Below, one piece after another: positions 34,071 through 41,909 of a DNA stretch of 64,000 nucleotides. The position numbers and the translations under genes were made by a program. Numbering within the stretch: the stretch's first letter is position 1; each line of letters begins with the position of its first letter. The stretch comes from an uncultured Kiritimatiellota bacterium (GTDB lineage: Bacteria > Verrucomicrobiota > Kiritimatiellia > RFP12 > DVOR01). The notes below the pieces were generated by a model. That model was given only the letters and a program-made list of their open reading frames with translations. It searched no databases and was not told the origin of the DNA. The stretch is taken from assembly GCA_944389585.1 (NCBI GenBank), contig CALXMW010000004.1, positions 62,001-126,000 on the forward strand, in the 5' to 3' direction.

Positions 34071-35491
34071 GGGGCGGCGGGGGGGCGCGCGCGGGCGCGT
34101 TTGAGGACGTCGGCGAGGGGTTGGGCGAAGCGTTCGTCGAGGACGGCGGCGAGGCCGCGGTCGATCTGCACGAGGATGGGGTGGAGGGGGGCGAGGGGGG
34201 CGGTGCGCGCGAGGAGGTCCTCGCCGGGGGCGTCGTCGAGGCAGGCGTTGATGACGTCGGCGACGGTGAGGACGGTGGCGCAGCGCGCGAGGACGTAGCC
34301 GGCGGGGAGGGTGGAGGCGGGGTCGGCGATGGGCAGGAGGATGCGGTTGCGCTCGAGGATGGCGGCCACGCGCGTGACGTCGCGCTCGGAGAGGGAGAGG
34401 GCGCGGGCGAAGTCGCGCAGGGCGAGGGGGGCGGTGCCGGCCTCGGTGGCGTGGGCGGCGCCGAGGGCGAGGGCGAGGGCGAGGGTGAGGGTGTCGCGTT
34501 GGGCGGGGTGGGAGAAGGCGGATTGGAGCGTGAGCTCGGCGCGGTGTTGGTGGACGTAGCAGATCTCGGCGCCGACGAGGACGATCTGCCAGCTGGAGTA
34601 GATCCAGAAGAGGAGGACGGGGAGGGCGACGAGCGAGCCGTAGAGGGCGCTGTAGTTGGCGATGCCGACTTGGAGGACGAAGCAGACCTTGAAGAAGAGG
34701 GCGAGGGCCAGGACGGTGAGGAAGCCGCCGAGGAAGCAGCTGGGGAGGGCGACCTTGGTGTTGGGGAGGAAGCCGAAGAGGAAGGCGAAGAGGAGCGTGC
34801 CCAGGAGCAGGGGGACGAGGGAGCCGAGGATGCCGATGGCCTCGAGGAAGGTGCGCAGGCCGAAGAGGTCGGGGATGAGGTGGGTGAGGCCGTCGAGGAT
34901 GGGCAGGGTGGTGGCCGCGAGGACGAGGAGGGGGGCGATGATGATGACGCTGAGGTAGTCGGTGAACTTGCGCCAGAGGGGGCGGGCCTTGCGGACGCCC
35001 CAGATGGCGTTGAAGCTGTTCTCGATCTTGCCCAGCACGCCGATGACCATGAAGATGAGGGCGACGGCGCCGACGGCGCCGATCTGGGCGAAGTTGATGG
35101 AGTTGATCTGGTCGAAGACGGCGACGCAGACGTCGTTGAGGGCGCTGACGGCCTGGTCGGCGGCGGCGGTGCCCTCGGCGCCGGCCTGGGGGGCCTCGGC
35201 CTCGAGGCCGCCGACGAAGCTTTCGATGGAGCCCAGGAGCTTGCGCTCGGCCAGGTCGCCGGCGCCGAAGGCCTTGAGGGAGGTGAGGCCGAGGGTGAGG
35301 ACGGGGACGATGGCGAGCATCGTGATGTAGGTGAGGGCCGAGGCGTGGAGCATCGCGCCGTCGCGCACGCAGCAGCGGGCGGTGAGCAGGGCGAAGCGCA
35401 GGGGCTTGAGGGCCAGGGCCTGCCAGCGGGTGGGTGCGGGGCCCAGGCGCCAGAGGGTTTCGTCGCAGAACCGGCAGAGTCTTTGGAACAT
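34067..35491 (-). CDS. YihY/BrkB family inner-membrane protein
   Basis: 474 residues. Six or so transmembrane helices in the first 330 residues with family landmarks ASALTYITMLAIVPVL, NSFNAIWGVRKARPLWRKFT and LFWIYSSWQIVLVGAEICY. The C-terminal about 120 residues form a winged-helix-like cytosolic region (ALRDFARALSLSERDVTRVA). The family is often mislabelled ribonuclease BN; its true role is unknown. It follows ptsI by five bases. Confidence 0.88.
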   Translation of the reverse strand: MFQRLCRFCDETLWRLGPAPTRWQALALKPLRFALLTARCCVRDGAMLHASALTYITMLAIVPVLTLGLTSLKAFGAGDLAERKLLGSIESFVGGLEAEAPQAGAEGTAAADQAVSALNDVCVAVFDQINSINFAQIGAVGAVALIFMVIGVLGKIENSFNAIWGVRKARPLWRKFTDYLSVIIIAPLLVLAATTLPILDGLTHLIPDLFGLRTFLEAIGILGSLVPLLLGTLLFAFLFGFLPNTKVALPSCFLGGFLTVLALALFFKVCFVLQVGIANYSALYGSLVALPVLLFWIYSSWQIVLVGAEICYVHQHRAELTLQSAFSHPAQRDTLTLALALALGAAHATEAGTAPLALRDFARALSLSERDVTRVAAILERNRILLPIADPASTLPAGYVLARCATVLTVADVINACLDDAPGEDLLARTAPLAPLHPILVQIDRGLAAVLDERFAQPLADVLKRARARPPAAP

Positions 35492-35496
35492 GGCTT

Positions 35497-37266
35497 CTAG
35501 GCGTTGAGGACGTCGGGGGCGTAGCGGCTGATGACGGCGCGGGAGCGCGCGGCCACCTCGGCGGCGGTGGAGGGGTCTTCGCGCCGGAGGGTGTCCGCCA
35601 GGCGCTGCATGTCGAAGTAGGCGACGCGGCAGATGAGCTCCTTGACGCGGGGGATGAGGTTGGCGGACATGCTCAGGCGCCGGATGCCCAGGCCCACGAG
35701 GATGAGCGCCGCGAGCGGGTCGGAGGCCATCTCGCCGCAGACGCAGACGGGGATGTCGTGGCGGCGCGCGGCCTGCACGACGCCGTCGATGAGGCGCAGG
35801 ACGGCGGGGTGGAGCGGCTGGTAGAGGTGCGCGACGGCCTCGTTGCCGCGGTCCACCGCGAAGGTGTACTGCACCAGGTCGTTGGTGCCCAGCGAGAAGA
35901 AGTCGCACGCCGCGGCGAGTTTGTCGGCCTGGAGCGCGGCGGCGGGGATCTCGATCATCACGCCCTCGGGGACGTTGCGGCGGAAGGGGACGCCCTCCTC
36001 CTCGAGCTCGCGCTTGCACTCGGCCACGAAGGCGCGGCAGGCGAGGAGCTCCTCGAGGGTGGTGATCATGGGGTACATGAGCGAGCAGTCGCCCATGACG
36101 GCGGCGCGGAGGATGGCGCGGACCTGCGCGCGGAAGGTGGCGCGGTTGTTGAGGAGGTAGCGGACGGAGCGGTTGCCGAGGAAGGGGTTGGCCTCGTGGG
36201 CGTGGCTGCGGCCGACCATCTTGTCGCCGCCGATGTCCAGCACGCGCAGGGTGACGGGCTTGCCGGCGCAGGCGCAGAGCACCTCGGCGTAGGCGCGGAA
36301 CTGCTCCTCCTCGGTGGGCTCGCGCCCCAGGCCGATCCAGAGGTACTCGGTGCGGTAGAGCCCGATGCCCTGCGCGCCGTGCTCGCCGATGCCCTCGAAG
36401 CCGACGCTGTGGTCGGCGTTGGCCAGGAGGGCGACCTCCACGCCGTCGCTGGTGCGCGCGGGGCGGTCGGCCAGGCTGCGGCGGTGCTCCTGGGTGGCGC
36501 GCTGCTGGGCGGTGGAGGCCAGGAGCTCGGCCTTGATGGCGTCGGTGGGCAGGTGCCAGAGCAGGCCGTGGAAGCCGTCGAGGGCCACCTCGTCGCCGGC
36601 GCGGATGGCCTCGAGGCTCTGTCCGATGCCGACGACCGCCGGCACGCCGAGGGCGCGCGCCAGGATGGTGACGTGGGCGGTGAGGGAGCCTTGCTCGGTG
36701 GCCATGCCGCGGATGTAGCGGCGGGGGAGGGCGACGGCGTCGGAGGGCGAGATGTTGTCCGCGACGATGACCGAGGGCCGGTCGATGGCCGGGACGGCGC
36801 GTTGGCCGCCGTCGCCCAGCAGGTTGCCGATGATGCGGTTGCGCACGTCCAGCAGGTCGGCCTCGCGCTCGCGCAGGTATTCGTCGCCCATGTTGCGCAT
36901 CATGGCGGCGAGGGCCTCGAAGGCCAGGTGGGTGGCCCACTCGGCGTTGACGTGGTCGTTGCGGATGTCTTTGACGACGCGGTCGATGAGGAAGGTGTCG
37001 GAGAGGAGCATGAGGTGGCCGTCGAAGATGCCGGCCTCGGCGCTGGAGGCGTGGCTCTCGGTGGCCTTGGCCAGCTCGGCGAGCTCCTTGCGCGCCTTGT
37101 CGAGCGCGGTGTAGAAGCGGGCGATCTCGGCGTTGGCCTCCTCGGGGGGGACGTCGTGGCGGGGCGCCTCGCGCACCTTCTTGGCCTCGAAGCGCACGAC
37201 GGCGGCGAAGACCAGGCCGCCGGAGGCCGCGAGGCCGCGGTAGAGCGTTGGGGCGCGTTCCTCCAT
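35497..37266 (-). CDS. ptsI: Phosphoenolpyruvate-protein phosphotransferase (PTS enzyme I)
   Basis: Transfers phosphate from PEP to HPr. 589 residues. The phosphorylated His lies in GSLTAHVTILARALGVPAVV near residue 194; the PEP-binding domain shows GIGLYRTEYLWIG, VTLRVLDIGGDK and the catalytic Cys in VCVCGEMASDPLAAL near 510. The start MEERAPTLYRGLAAS has GAGGAGG upstream. ptsH and hprK lie just before it. No sugar-specific EII gene is present, so the system here may be regulatory, as in many bacteria that keep HPr kinase. Confidence 0.96.
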   Translation of the reverse strand: MEERAPTLYRGLAASGGLVFAAVVRFEAKKVREAPRHDVPPEEANAEIARFYTALDKARKELAELAKATESHASSAEAGIFDGHLMLLSDTFLIDRVVKDIRNDHVNAEWATHLAFEALAAMMRNMGDEYLREREADLLDVRNRIIGNLLGDGGQRAVPAIDRPSVIVADNISPSDAVALPRRYIRGMATEQGSLTAHVTILARALGVPAVVGIGQSLEAIRAGDEVALDGFHGLLWHLPTDAIKAELLASTAQQRATQEHRRSLADRPARTSDGVEVALLANADHSVGFEGIGEHGAQGIGLYRTEYLWIGLGREPTEEEQFRAYAEVLCACAGKPVTLRVLDIGGDKMVGRSHAHEANPFLGNRSVRYLLNNRATFRAQVRAILRAAVMGDCSLMYPMITTLEELLACRAFVAECKRELEEEGVPFRRNVPEGVMIEIPAAALQADKLAAACDFFSLGTNDLVQYTFAVDRGNEAVAHLYQPLHPAVLRLIDGVVQAARRHDIPVCVCGEMASDPLAALILVGLGIRRLSMSANLIPRVKELICRVAYFDMQRLADTLRREDPSTAAEVAARSRAVISRYAPDVLNA

Positions 37267-37283
37267 GCCGCCTCCTCGGGGGC

Positions 37284-37565
37284 TCACTCGTCGGGCAGGT
37301 CGAACTTCCGCTCCACCAGCGCCTCGAGCTCGGCGACGGCCTTTTGGGCTTCCTCGCCGGTGGCGCGGATGGTGAGGGCGGTGCCGTTGACGGCCTCGAG
37401 GGTCATCAGGGCCATGATGCTCTTGCCGGGGACGACGACGCCGTCCTTTTCCACGGTGACGTCGGCGCGGTAGCGCGCGGCGGTTTTGGCGAAGAGCCCG
37501 GCGGGGCGCACGTGCATGCCATACTTGTTTTTGAGGACGACTGTCACGGTTGCTTCATTGCTCAT
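37284..37565 (-). CDS. ptsH: Phosphocarrier protein HPr
   Basis: 93 residues. Phosphorylatable His18 in NKYGMHVRPAGLFAKTA and regulatory Ser49 in VVPGKSIMALMTLEAV, the target of HPr kinase. The hprK gene overlaps its start by 11 bases and ptsI follows 17 bases later, so the phosphorelay is encoded as one block. Confidence 0.97.
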   Translation of the reverse strand: MSNEATVTVVLKNKYGMHVRPAGLFAKTAARYRADVTVEKDGVVVPGKSIMALMTLEAVNGTALTIRATGEEAQKAVAELEALVERKFDLPDE

Positions 37566-38553
37566 GGGGAACCTCCAGGGTTTGGTAGTGGGAGACGAGC
37601 TGCTCGTCGAGGACGGCCGCGGCGTCCATGCCCGAGCTTCTCATCTTGTAGGTGGCGGCGGCGGTCTCCACCACGTTCACGAAGTCGCGCCCCGCGGCCA
37701 CGGGGATGACCAGGCGCTGCACGTGCTTGCCCAGCACCTCGCAGGTCTTCACGTCCGAGCCCACGCGGTCGATGTCGTCCTCCGGGCCGCAGCGGCGCAG
37801 CGAGACGATGAGCTCGAGGCGGTTCTCCGGGCGCACGGCGGAGATGCCGAAGAGGGTGGGCACGTGCAGCAGCCCCAGCCCGCGGATCTCCATGAAGCCG
37901 CGCAGGTGCTCGGGGGCCGCGCCCCAGAGCGCGCCGTGGGCGTCCACCCAGAGGCGCGTCACGTCGTCGGCCACCAGGGCGCAGCCGTGGCGCACCAGGC
38001 CCAGGGCCGTCTCGCTCTTGCCGATGCCGGGGGGGCCTTCGAGGAGGACGCCCACGCCGCGCACGTCCACCAGCGTCCCGTGCACGGTGGCGCGGGGGCT
38101 GGTGAGCTCGTGCAGCAGCAGCGAGCCGACGCGGAAGACGGCGAAGGATTTCTGGCGCGTGGCCAGCACGGGCACGCCCATGCGGTCGGCCAGCGCCAGC
38201 AGGTCGCCGTCGAGCGGCTCCTTGTCGGCCGCGCAGAGGATGACGCAGGGCACGTCGCGCCGGAGGAGCTCCTCCCAGCGCGCGCGGCGGCACGCCACCG
38301 CCAGGGTGCGCAGGTAGGCCAGCTCCGAGCGGCCGAAGAGCTGCATCTGGCGCCAGGCGAAGAATTCGTAGAAGCCCGTGAGCGCCAGCCCGGGGCGGTG
38401 CAACACGGGCTCGAGGATGGTGCGCCCCAGCCCGGCCTTGCCGGCCAGCACCTCGAGCCCGAGCGGCTCGAAGGCCGCGTGCAGGAAGCGCCCCACCGTG
38501 AGGGAGTCGGCGGGGACGGTGCTGATGGTGAGCGGGCGGGGGGCCTCGGCCAT
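37555..38553 (-). CDS. hprK: HPr kinase/phosphorylase
   Basis: Phosphorylates and dephosphorylates Ser of HPr. 332 residues: an N-terminal MurF-like domain (about 1-135) and a C-terminal kinase domain with Walker A LLEGPPGIGKSETALGLVR near 157-175, LVADDVTRLW and the HprK signature MEIRGLGLLHVPTLFG near 223-238. Ends overlapping ptsH and begins nine bases after hpf. Outside Firmicutes this gene often controls metabolism in a reduced PTS. Confidence 0.96.
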   Translation of the reverse strand: MAEAPRPLTISTVPADSLTVGRFLHAAFEPLGLEVLAGKAGLGRTILEPVLHRPGLALTGFYEFFAWRQMQLFGRSELAYLRTLAVACRRARWEELLRRDVPCVILCAADKEPLDGDLLALADRMGVPVLATRQKSFAVFRVGSLLLHELTSPRATVHGTLVDVRGVGVLLEGPPGIGKSETALGLVRHGCALVADDVTRLWVDAHGALWGAAPEHLRGFMEIRGLGLLHVPTLFGISAVRPENRLELIVSLRRCGPEDDIDRVGSDVKTCEVLGKHVQRLVIPVAAGRDFVNVVETAAATYKMRSSGMDAAAVLDEQLVSHYQTLEVPHEQ

Positions 38554-38562
38554 GGGCCTTCC

Positions 38563-38892
38563 TTACTTGGCGGCCTCGGCGGCCTGGGCGGCCTTGCGGG
38601 CGGGCTCGACGTAGGCCTTGGCGCGTTTCTTGCGGATCTGGGCCTCGACCTTGGCGGCGGCCATGTCCACGGCCGCGCGCATGGAGGTGTCGGTGTTGGC
38701 GGTGCCCACGAACATCTCGTCCTTGCGCTGGGCGATGATCTCCGCGGCGCAGAGCTTGTTCTGGAAGTCCATCACCACGCGGACGGATTCGACCATGGGG
38801 AAGGCCTCCCCGATCTTCTCGCCGCGCTGCCGGGCGTAGTCCCGGAAGGCCTCGGAAATGTTTTTGTGACGGGCGTTGACTTCTACTGTCAT
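38563..38892 (-). CDS. hpf: Ribosome hibernation-promoting factor, short form
   Basis: 109 residues, so the short HPF/YfiA form without the dimerising C-terminal domain. VEVNARHKNISEAFRDYARQ at the start, then VRVVMDFQNKLCAAEIIAQ and TDTSMRAAVDMAAAKVEAQI; Ala/Lys-rich tail. Blocks ribosomes in stationary phase. Position between lptB and the PTS genes echoes the lptB-(rpoN)-hpf-ptsN order of proteobacteria, here without rpoN. Confidence 0.93.
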   Translation of the reverse strand: MTVEVNARHKNISEAFRDYARQRGEKIGEAFPMVESVRVVMDFQNKLCAAEIIAQRKDEMFVGTANTDTSMRAAVDMAAAKVEAQIRKKRAKAYVEPARKAAQAAEAAK

Positions 38893-38935
38893 GTTGCACC
38901 TGCCTTTCTGCTTGGTGTGTGGTTGCTCGGCGTCT

Positions 38936-39685
38936 TCACATGCGGAAGTTCTCGCCGAGGTAAGAGTGTCTGGCCTCGGGGTTCTCGATCAGCTCGCGGC
39001 TGGTGCCCTCGCAGAGGACGCGGCCCTCGAAGACGATGTAGGCGCGGTCGACGATGTCGAGCGTCTCGCGCACGTTGTGGTCGGTGATGATGACGCCCAG
39101 GCCCTGGGCCTTGAGGCCGCGGACGATGTTCTGGATGTCGTCCACCGCCAGCGGGTCGACGCCCGCGAAGGGCTCGTCGAGCATCAGGATGGCGGGGCGG
39201 CGCACCAGGGCGCGGGCGATTTCCAGCTTGCGCCGCTCGCCGCCCGAGAGGGTGTAGGCCGGCTGCTTGGCCACCTTCGTCAGGCCCAGGCTCTCGAGGA
39301 GCTCCTCCAGGCGGGCCTTCTTCTCGGCGCGGGTGGGGCGCATCGTCTCGAGGATGGCCAGCACGTTGTCCTCCACGCTCAGGCGGCGGAAGACGCTCGG
39401 CTCCTGCGCCAGGTAGCCCAGGCCGATGCGGGCGCGTTTGTAGACGGGCATCCGGGTGATGTCCTGCCCGCGGAAGCGCACCGTGCCGCCGTCGGGGCGC
39501 ACCAGGCCCACGACCATGTAGAAGGTCGTGGTCTTGCCCGCGCCGTTGGGGCCCAGCAGGCCCACGCATTCGCCGCAGCGCGCGTTGATGGAGATGCCGT
39601 CGACCACCGTGCGCGTGCCGTAGACCTTCTTGAGGCCCTCGGCCACCACGTCGGGCGCCTGCTCCTGCTCGGGGGCTTCCGTCAT
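38936..39685 (-). CDS. lptB: LPS export ABC transporter ATP-binding protein
   Basis: Cytosolic ATPase that powers LPS extraction with LptFG. 249 residues. Walker A LLGPNGAGKTTTFYMVVGLV near 43-62, Q loop YLAQEPSVFRRLSVEDN, signature YTLSGGERRKLEIARALV and Walker B ILMLDEPFAGVDPLAV, ending HSYLGENFRM as in known LptB. Overlaps the lptA stop by four bases. lptF and lptG are not in this window. Confidence 0.97.
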   Translation of the reverse strand: MTEAPEQEQAPDVVAEGLKKVYGTRTVVDGISINARCGECVGLLGPNGAGKTTTFYMVVGLVRPDGGTVRFRGQDITRMPVYKRARIGLGYLAQEPSVFRRLSVEDNVLAILETMRPTRAEKKARLEELLESLGLTKVAKQPAYTLSGGERRKLEIARALVRRPAILMLDEPFAGVDPLAVDDIQNIVRGLKAQGLGVIITDHNVRETLDIVDRAYIVFEGRVLCEGTSRELIENPEARHSYLGENFRM

Positions 39686-40236
39686 TGCCGCAGGCCCTCC
39701 AGGTCCTTCGCCGCGCCGGCGGGGAAGGTGAGCTCGGGGTTCGGGTAGACCTCCATGCGCTCCTCGTTCGTCCAGATGGTGATCTTGTCGCCCTTCACGT
39801 CGCGGGTCGAGCCGTCGGGCTCGAGGCTGGAGAGCTTGGCGCGGCCCACCATCACCAGGCGCCCGTCGGCGTGGGTGTAGACGGCCTTGTCGCAGTAGGC
39901 GCGGCGGTTTTCGTTGGAGACGGCCACGTTGCCCAGCACCACCAGCTGGCTGAGGCTGTTGGTGCCGTCGAGGAAGACGAAGAGGCGGTCGGAGGTGAGG
40001 CGGAAGCGCGCGTCGTCCACCACCACGTCGTCGGTGAGGATGGCCACCGCCTCCTTGTAGTTGTACTCCATGCGCTTGGCCGTGATCTTCGTGTCGGGCA
40101 GGGCCAGCTGGGGGGCGGGCTTGGCGGGGGCCAGGAGGACCTCGCGCGCGGCGGCCATCCCGTCGTCGTCCGGGGCCCCCGCGGCGGATGCCGCCGCGCA
40201 CCAGGCCGCCATCGTCAAAAGCAGAATCGGTTTCAT
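39682..40236 (-). CDS. lptA: LPS transport periplasmic protein LptA
   Basis: 184 residues. Signal peptide (MKPILLLTMAAWCAAASAAG), then an OstA/LptA beta-jellyroll repeat domain: ITAKRMEYNYKEAVAILTDD, VVVDDARFRLTSDRLFVF, VVLGNVAVSNENRRAYCDKA. It forms the periplasmic bridge carrying LPS to the outer membrane. Located between lptC-like and lptB genes. Confidence 0.88.
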   Translation of the reverse strand: MKPILLLTMAAWCAAASAAGAPDDDGMAAAREVLLAPAKPAPQLALPDTKITAKRMEYNYKEAVAILTDDVVVDDARFRLTSDRLFVFLDGTNSLSQLVVLGNVAVSNENRRAYCDKAVYTHADGRLVMVGRAKLSSLEPDGSTRDVKGDKITIWTNEERMEVYPNPELTFPAGAAKDLEGLRQ

Positions 40237-40246
40237 CGTGTCCTCG

Positions 40247-40795
40247 TCAGAAGATACCGCGTTTGGTCATGTCCACGCCCCGCAGGCGCGCGGTGTCGAT
40301 GCGCGCGCGGCGGAGCACCTTCACGTACTGCGCCTCGAGGTCGGCCAGGGCGCCCACGCCGGTGAGCGTGTCGCCCCCGCGCTCGAGGCGGATGGGCCCT
40401 TTGGCCACGGCCAGCATGGCTGTGCGGTCGACGGCCGCCTCCTCGGCCCAGAGGGTCTCGGCGAGCGCGCCCTCGGCGTCGAAGGCCTCGACGCGCACGC
40501 CCCGCCCCCGCAGGCGCATCATATCCGCGCTCACCCAGGCCGTCTCCGCGTGGAGGAGCACCTCGGGGCGGCCGTCTGGGAAGCTGCGCACGGGGATGCG
40601 CAGGCCCCGCGCCGGCGGGCCCAATTCCTCGGGCGGGGCCTCGAGGCTTTGGGCGAGGGCGGCGTAGCGCGCGGGGTCGCCGGGGGCGGCGTAGCGCGCC
40701 ACGGCCTCGGGGGAGACCTTGGCCCACGCCTCGGCCTCCCCGGCCGTGGCGCAGGCGCATGTCAGCGCCGCCAGTGCCAGGGCGGGGAGTCTCAT
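40247..40795 (-). CDS. LptC-like LPS transport protein
   Basis: 182 residues. Signal/lipobox-like start (LALAALTCACATAGEAEAW), so it may be a lipoprotein instead of carrying the usual single membrane helix. It continues with LptC/OstA-type beta strands (VRSFPDGRPEVLLHAETAWV, LWAEEAAVDRTAMLAVAKG, DTLTGVGALADLEAQYVKV). The position directly before lptA and after kdsA is the main support. Its start overlaps the kdsA stop by four bases. Confidence 0.7.
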   Translation of the reverse strand: MRLPALALAALTCACATAGEAEAWAKVSPEAVARYAAPGDPARYAALAQSLEAPPEELGPPARGLRIPVRSFPDGRPEVLLHAETAWVSADMMRLRGRGVRVEAFDAEGALAETLWAEEAAVDRTAMLAVAKGPIRLERGGDTLTGVGALADLEAQYVKVLRRARIDTARLRGVDMTKRGIF

Positions 40796-41622
40796 CGGGC
40801 GCGCACCGCCTCGTGGATTTTCAGGAGCTTGCCCAGCAGGTCGCCCAACGCGCTGAAGGCGATGGCGTTGGCGGCGTCGGAGAGGGCCTCGGGGGGGTTG
40901 AAGTGGGTTTCCATGAAGACGCCGTCCACGCCGGTGGCCACCGCGGCGCGGGCCAGGGCGGGGGCCCAGCGGCCGTCGCCGCCGCTGCCGGTGCCCAGGC
41001 CGCCGGGGCGTTGGACGCTGTGGGTGGCGTCGAAGACGACGGGGTAGCCCAGCTCGCGCATCACCAGCAGCGAGCGCATGTCCGCCACCAGGTTGTGGTA
41101 GCCGAAGCTGGCGCCGCGCTCGGTGAGGACGATGCGGTCGTTGCCTTCGCTTTCCACCTTGCGCACGACGTTGACCATGTCCTCGGGGGCCAGGAACTGG
41201 CCCTTCTTGATGTTCACCACGCGCCCGGTCTTGGCCGCGGCCACCACCAGGTCCGTCTGGCGGCAGAGGAAGGCGGGGATCTGGAGCACGTCGCAGACTT
41301 CGGCCACGGGGGCGCATTGCCAGGGTTCGTGGACGTCGGTGACGAGGGGCACGCCGAACTTGGCCTTCACCTCGGCCAGGATCTCGAGGCCTTTGTCGAG
41401 GCCCGGCCCGCGGTAGGCCGAGAGGCTCGTGCGGTTGGCCTTGTCGAAGGAGGCCTTGAAGATGTAGGGGATATGCAGCTCGCCAGTGAGCTTGACGAGG
41501 GCCTCGGCCAGCGCCAGGCAGGGTTCGCGCCCTTCGATGACGCAGGGGCCGGCCATCAGCGTCAGCCCGCCATCCCCGAACGACACGCGCCCGTCCACCT
41601 TCACCACTTTGCAATCGGCCAT
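40792..41622 (-). CDS. kdsA: 3-deoxy-8-phosphooctulonate synthase
   Basis: Condenses PEP and arabinose 5-phosphate to Kdo 8-phosphate for the LPS inner core. 276 residues. Landmarks: LMAGPCVIEGREPCLALAE, FKASFDKANRTSLSAYRGPG, VTDVHEPWQCAPVAEVCD, IPAFLCRQTDLV, VNIKKGQFLAPEDM, LTERGASFGYHNLVADMRSL and DATHSVQRPGG. First gene of the long minus-strand series, with AAAGGAGG ahead of the ATG. Confidence 0.97.
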   Translation of the reverse strand: MADCKVVKVDGRVSFGDGGLTLMAGPCVIEGREPCLALAEALVKLTGELHIPYIFKASFDKANRTSLSAYRGPGLDKGLEILAEVKAKFGVPLVTDVHEPWQCAPVAEVCDVLQIPAFLCRQTDLVVAAAKTGRVVNIKKGQFLAPEDMVNVVRKVESEGNDRIVLTERGASFGYHNLVADMRSLLVMRELGYPVVFDATHSVQRPGGLGTGSGGDGRWAPALARAAVATGVDGVFMETHFNPPEALSDAANAIAFSALGDLLGKLLKIHEAVRAR

Positions 41623-41653
41623 TCCGAAGCCTCCTTTTGCTTATTTCGTCCCT

Positions 41654-41664
41654 ACTTTACCACA
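41654..41664 (-). promoter_or_regulatory. Extended -10 promoter of kdsA
   Basis: Minus-strand TGTGGTAAAGT with the -10 hexamer TAAAGT at 41659-41654, about 30 bases before the kdsA ATG. It diverges from the structured-RNA promoter at 41706. Confidence 0.5.
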
Positions 41665-41705
41665 TCTCAACCCAAAAATCCAGCGCTTCCGCGCCTCTGC
41701 GTCTT

Positions 41706-41716
41706 TTTGCTATCAT
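41706..41716 (+). promoter_or_regulatory. Promoter of structured RNA copy A
   Basis: TTTGCTATCAT with the -10 hexamer TATCAT at 41711-41716. The first hairpin of the RNA starts exactly eight bases downstream, as it does in the other two copies. Confidence 0.62.
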
Positions 41717-41724
41717 GGGCGCAC

Positions 41725-41887
41725 GCGGCGGAAGAGTCGTCGCATCGTTGCGCTTTGCGCGAACAGGTTGTCCCAATCGAAACCTAGGAAATTTCATCCG
41801 TGGGCAGCCGGTTTGGTGGGGCGCGCCGTTTTGGCGCGCTCCCCTTGCCGTATCCGCGGATGGGCCGTCCTAGGGCCTCGATTGGGG
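41725..41887 (+). ncRNA. Candidate novel structured RNA leader, copy A
   Basis: 5' UTR of the acyltransferase gene. Predicted: P0 hairpin 41725-41731/41737-41743 with loop AAGAG; invariant mini-hairpin GCGC-TTT-GCGC at 41750-41760 followed by AACAGGT; P1 CCCAATCGA (41772-41780) with TCGATTGGG (41878-41886); P2 CCTAGG (41783-41788) with CCTAGG (41869-41874); P3 CATCCGTGG (41795-41803) with CCGCGGATG (41854-41862); P4 41818-41827/41833-41844 capped by GTTTT. The same stems occur at 55150 and 56287 with different bases. The ribosome-binding site GGAAAGGGGAG follows P1 directly, so folding could affect translation. Confidence 0.75.
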
Positions 41888-41909
41888 TATGGAAAGGGGA
41901 GCGTGTTTT

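Noticed and set aside
41486-41909. Plus-strand frame running from the kdsA antisense into the acyltransferase region
   Set aside because: It reads through structured RNA copy A and changes frame against the acyltransferase; the base pairing explains the sequence better than coding.
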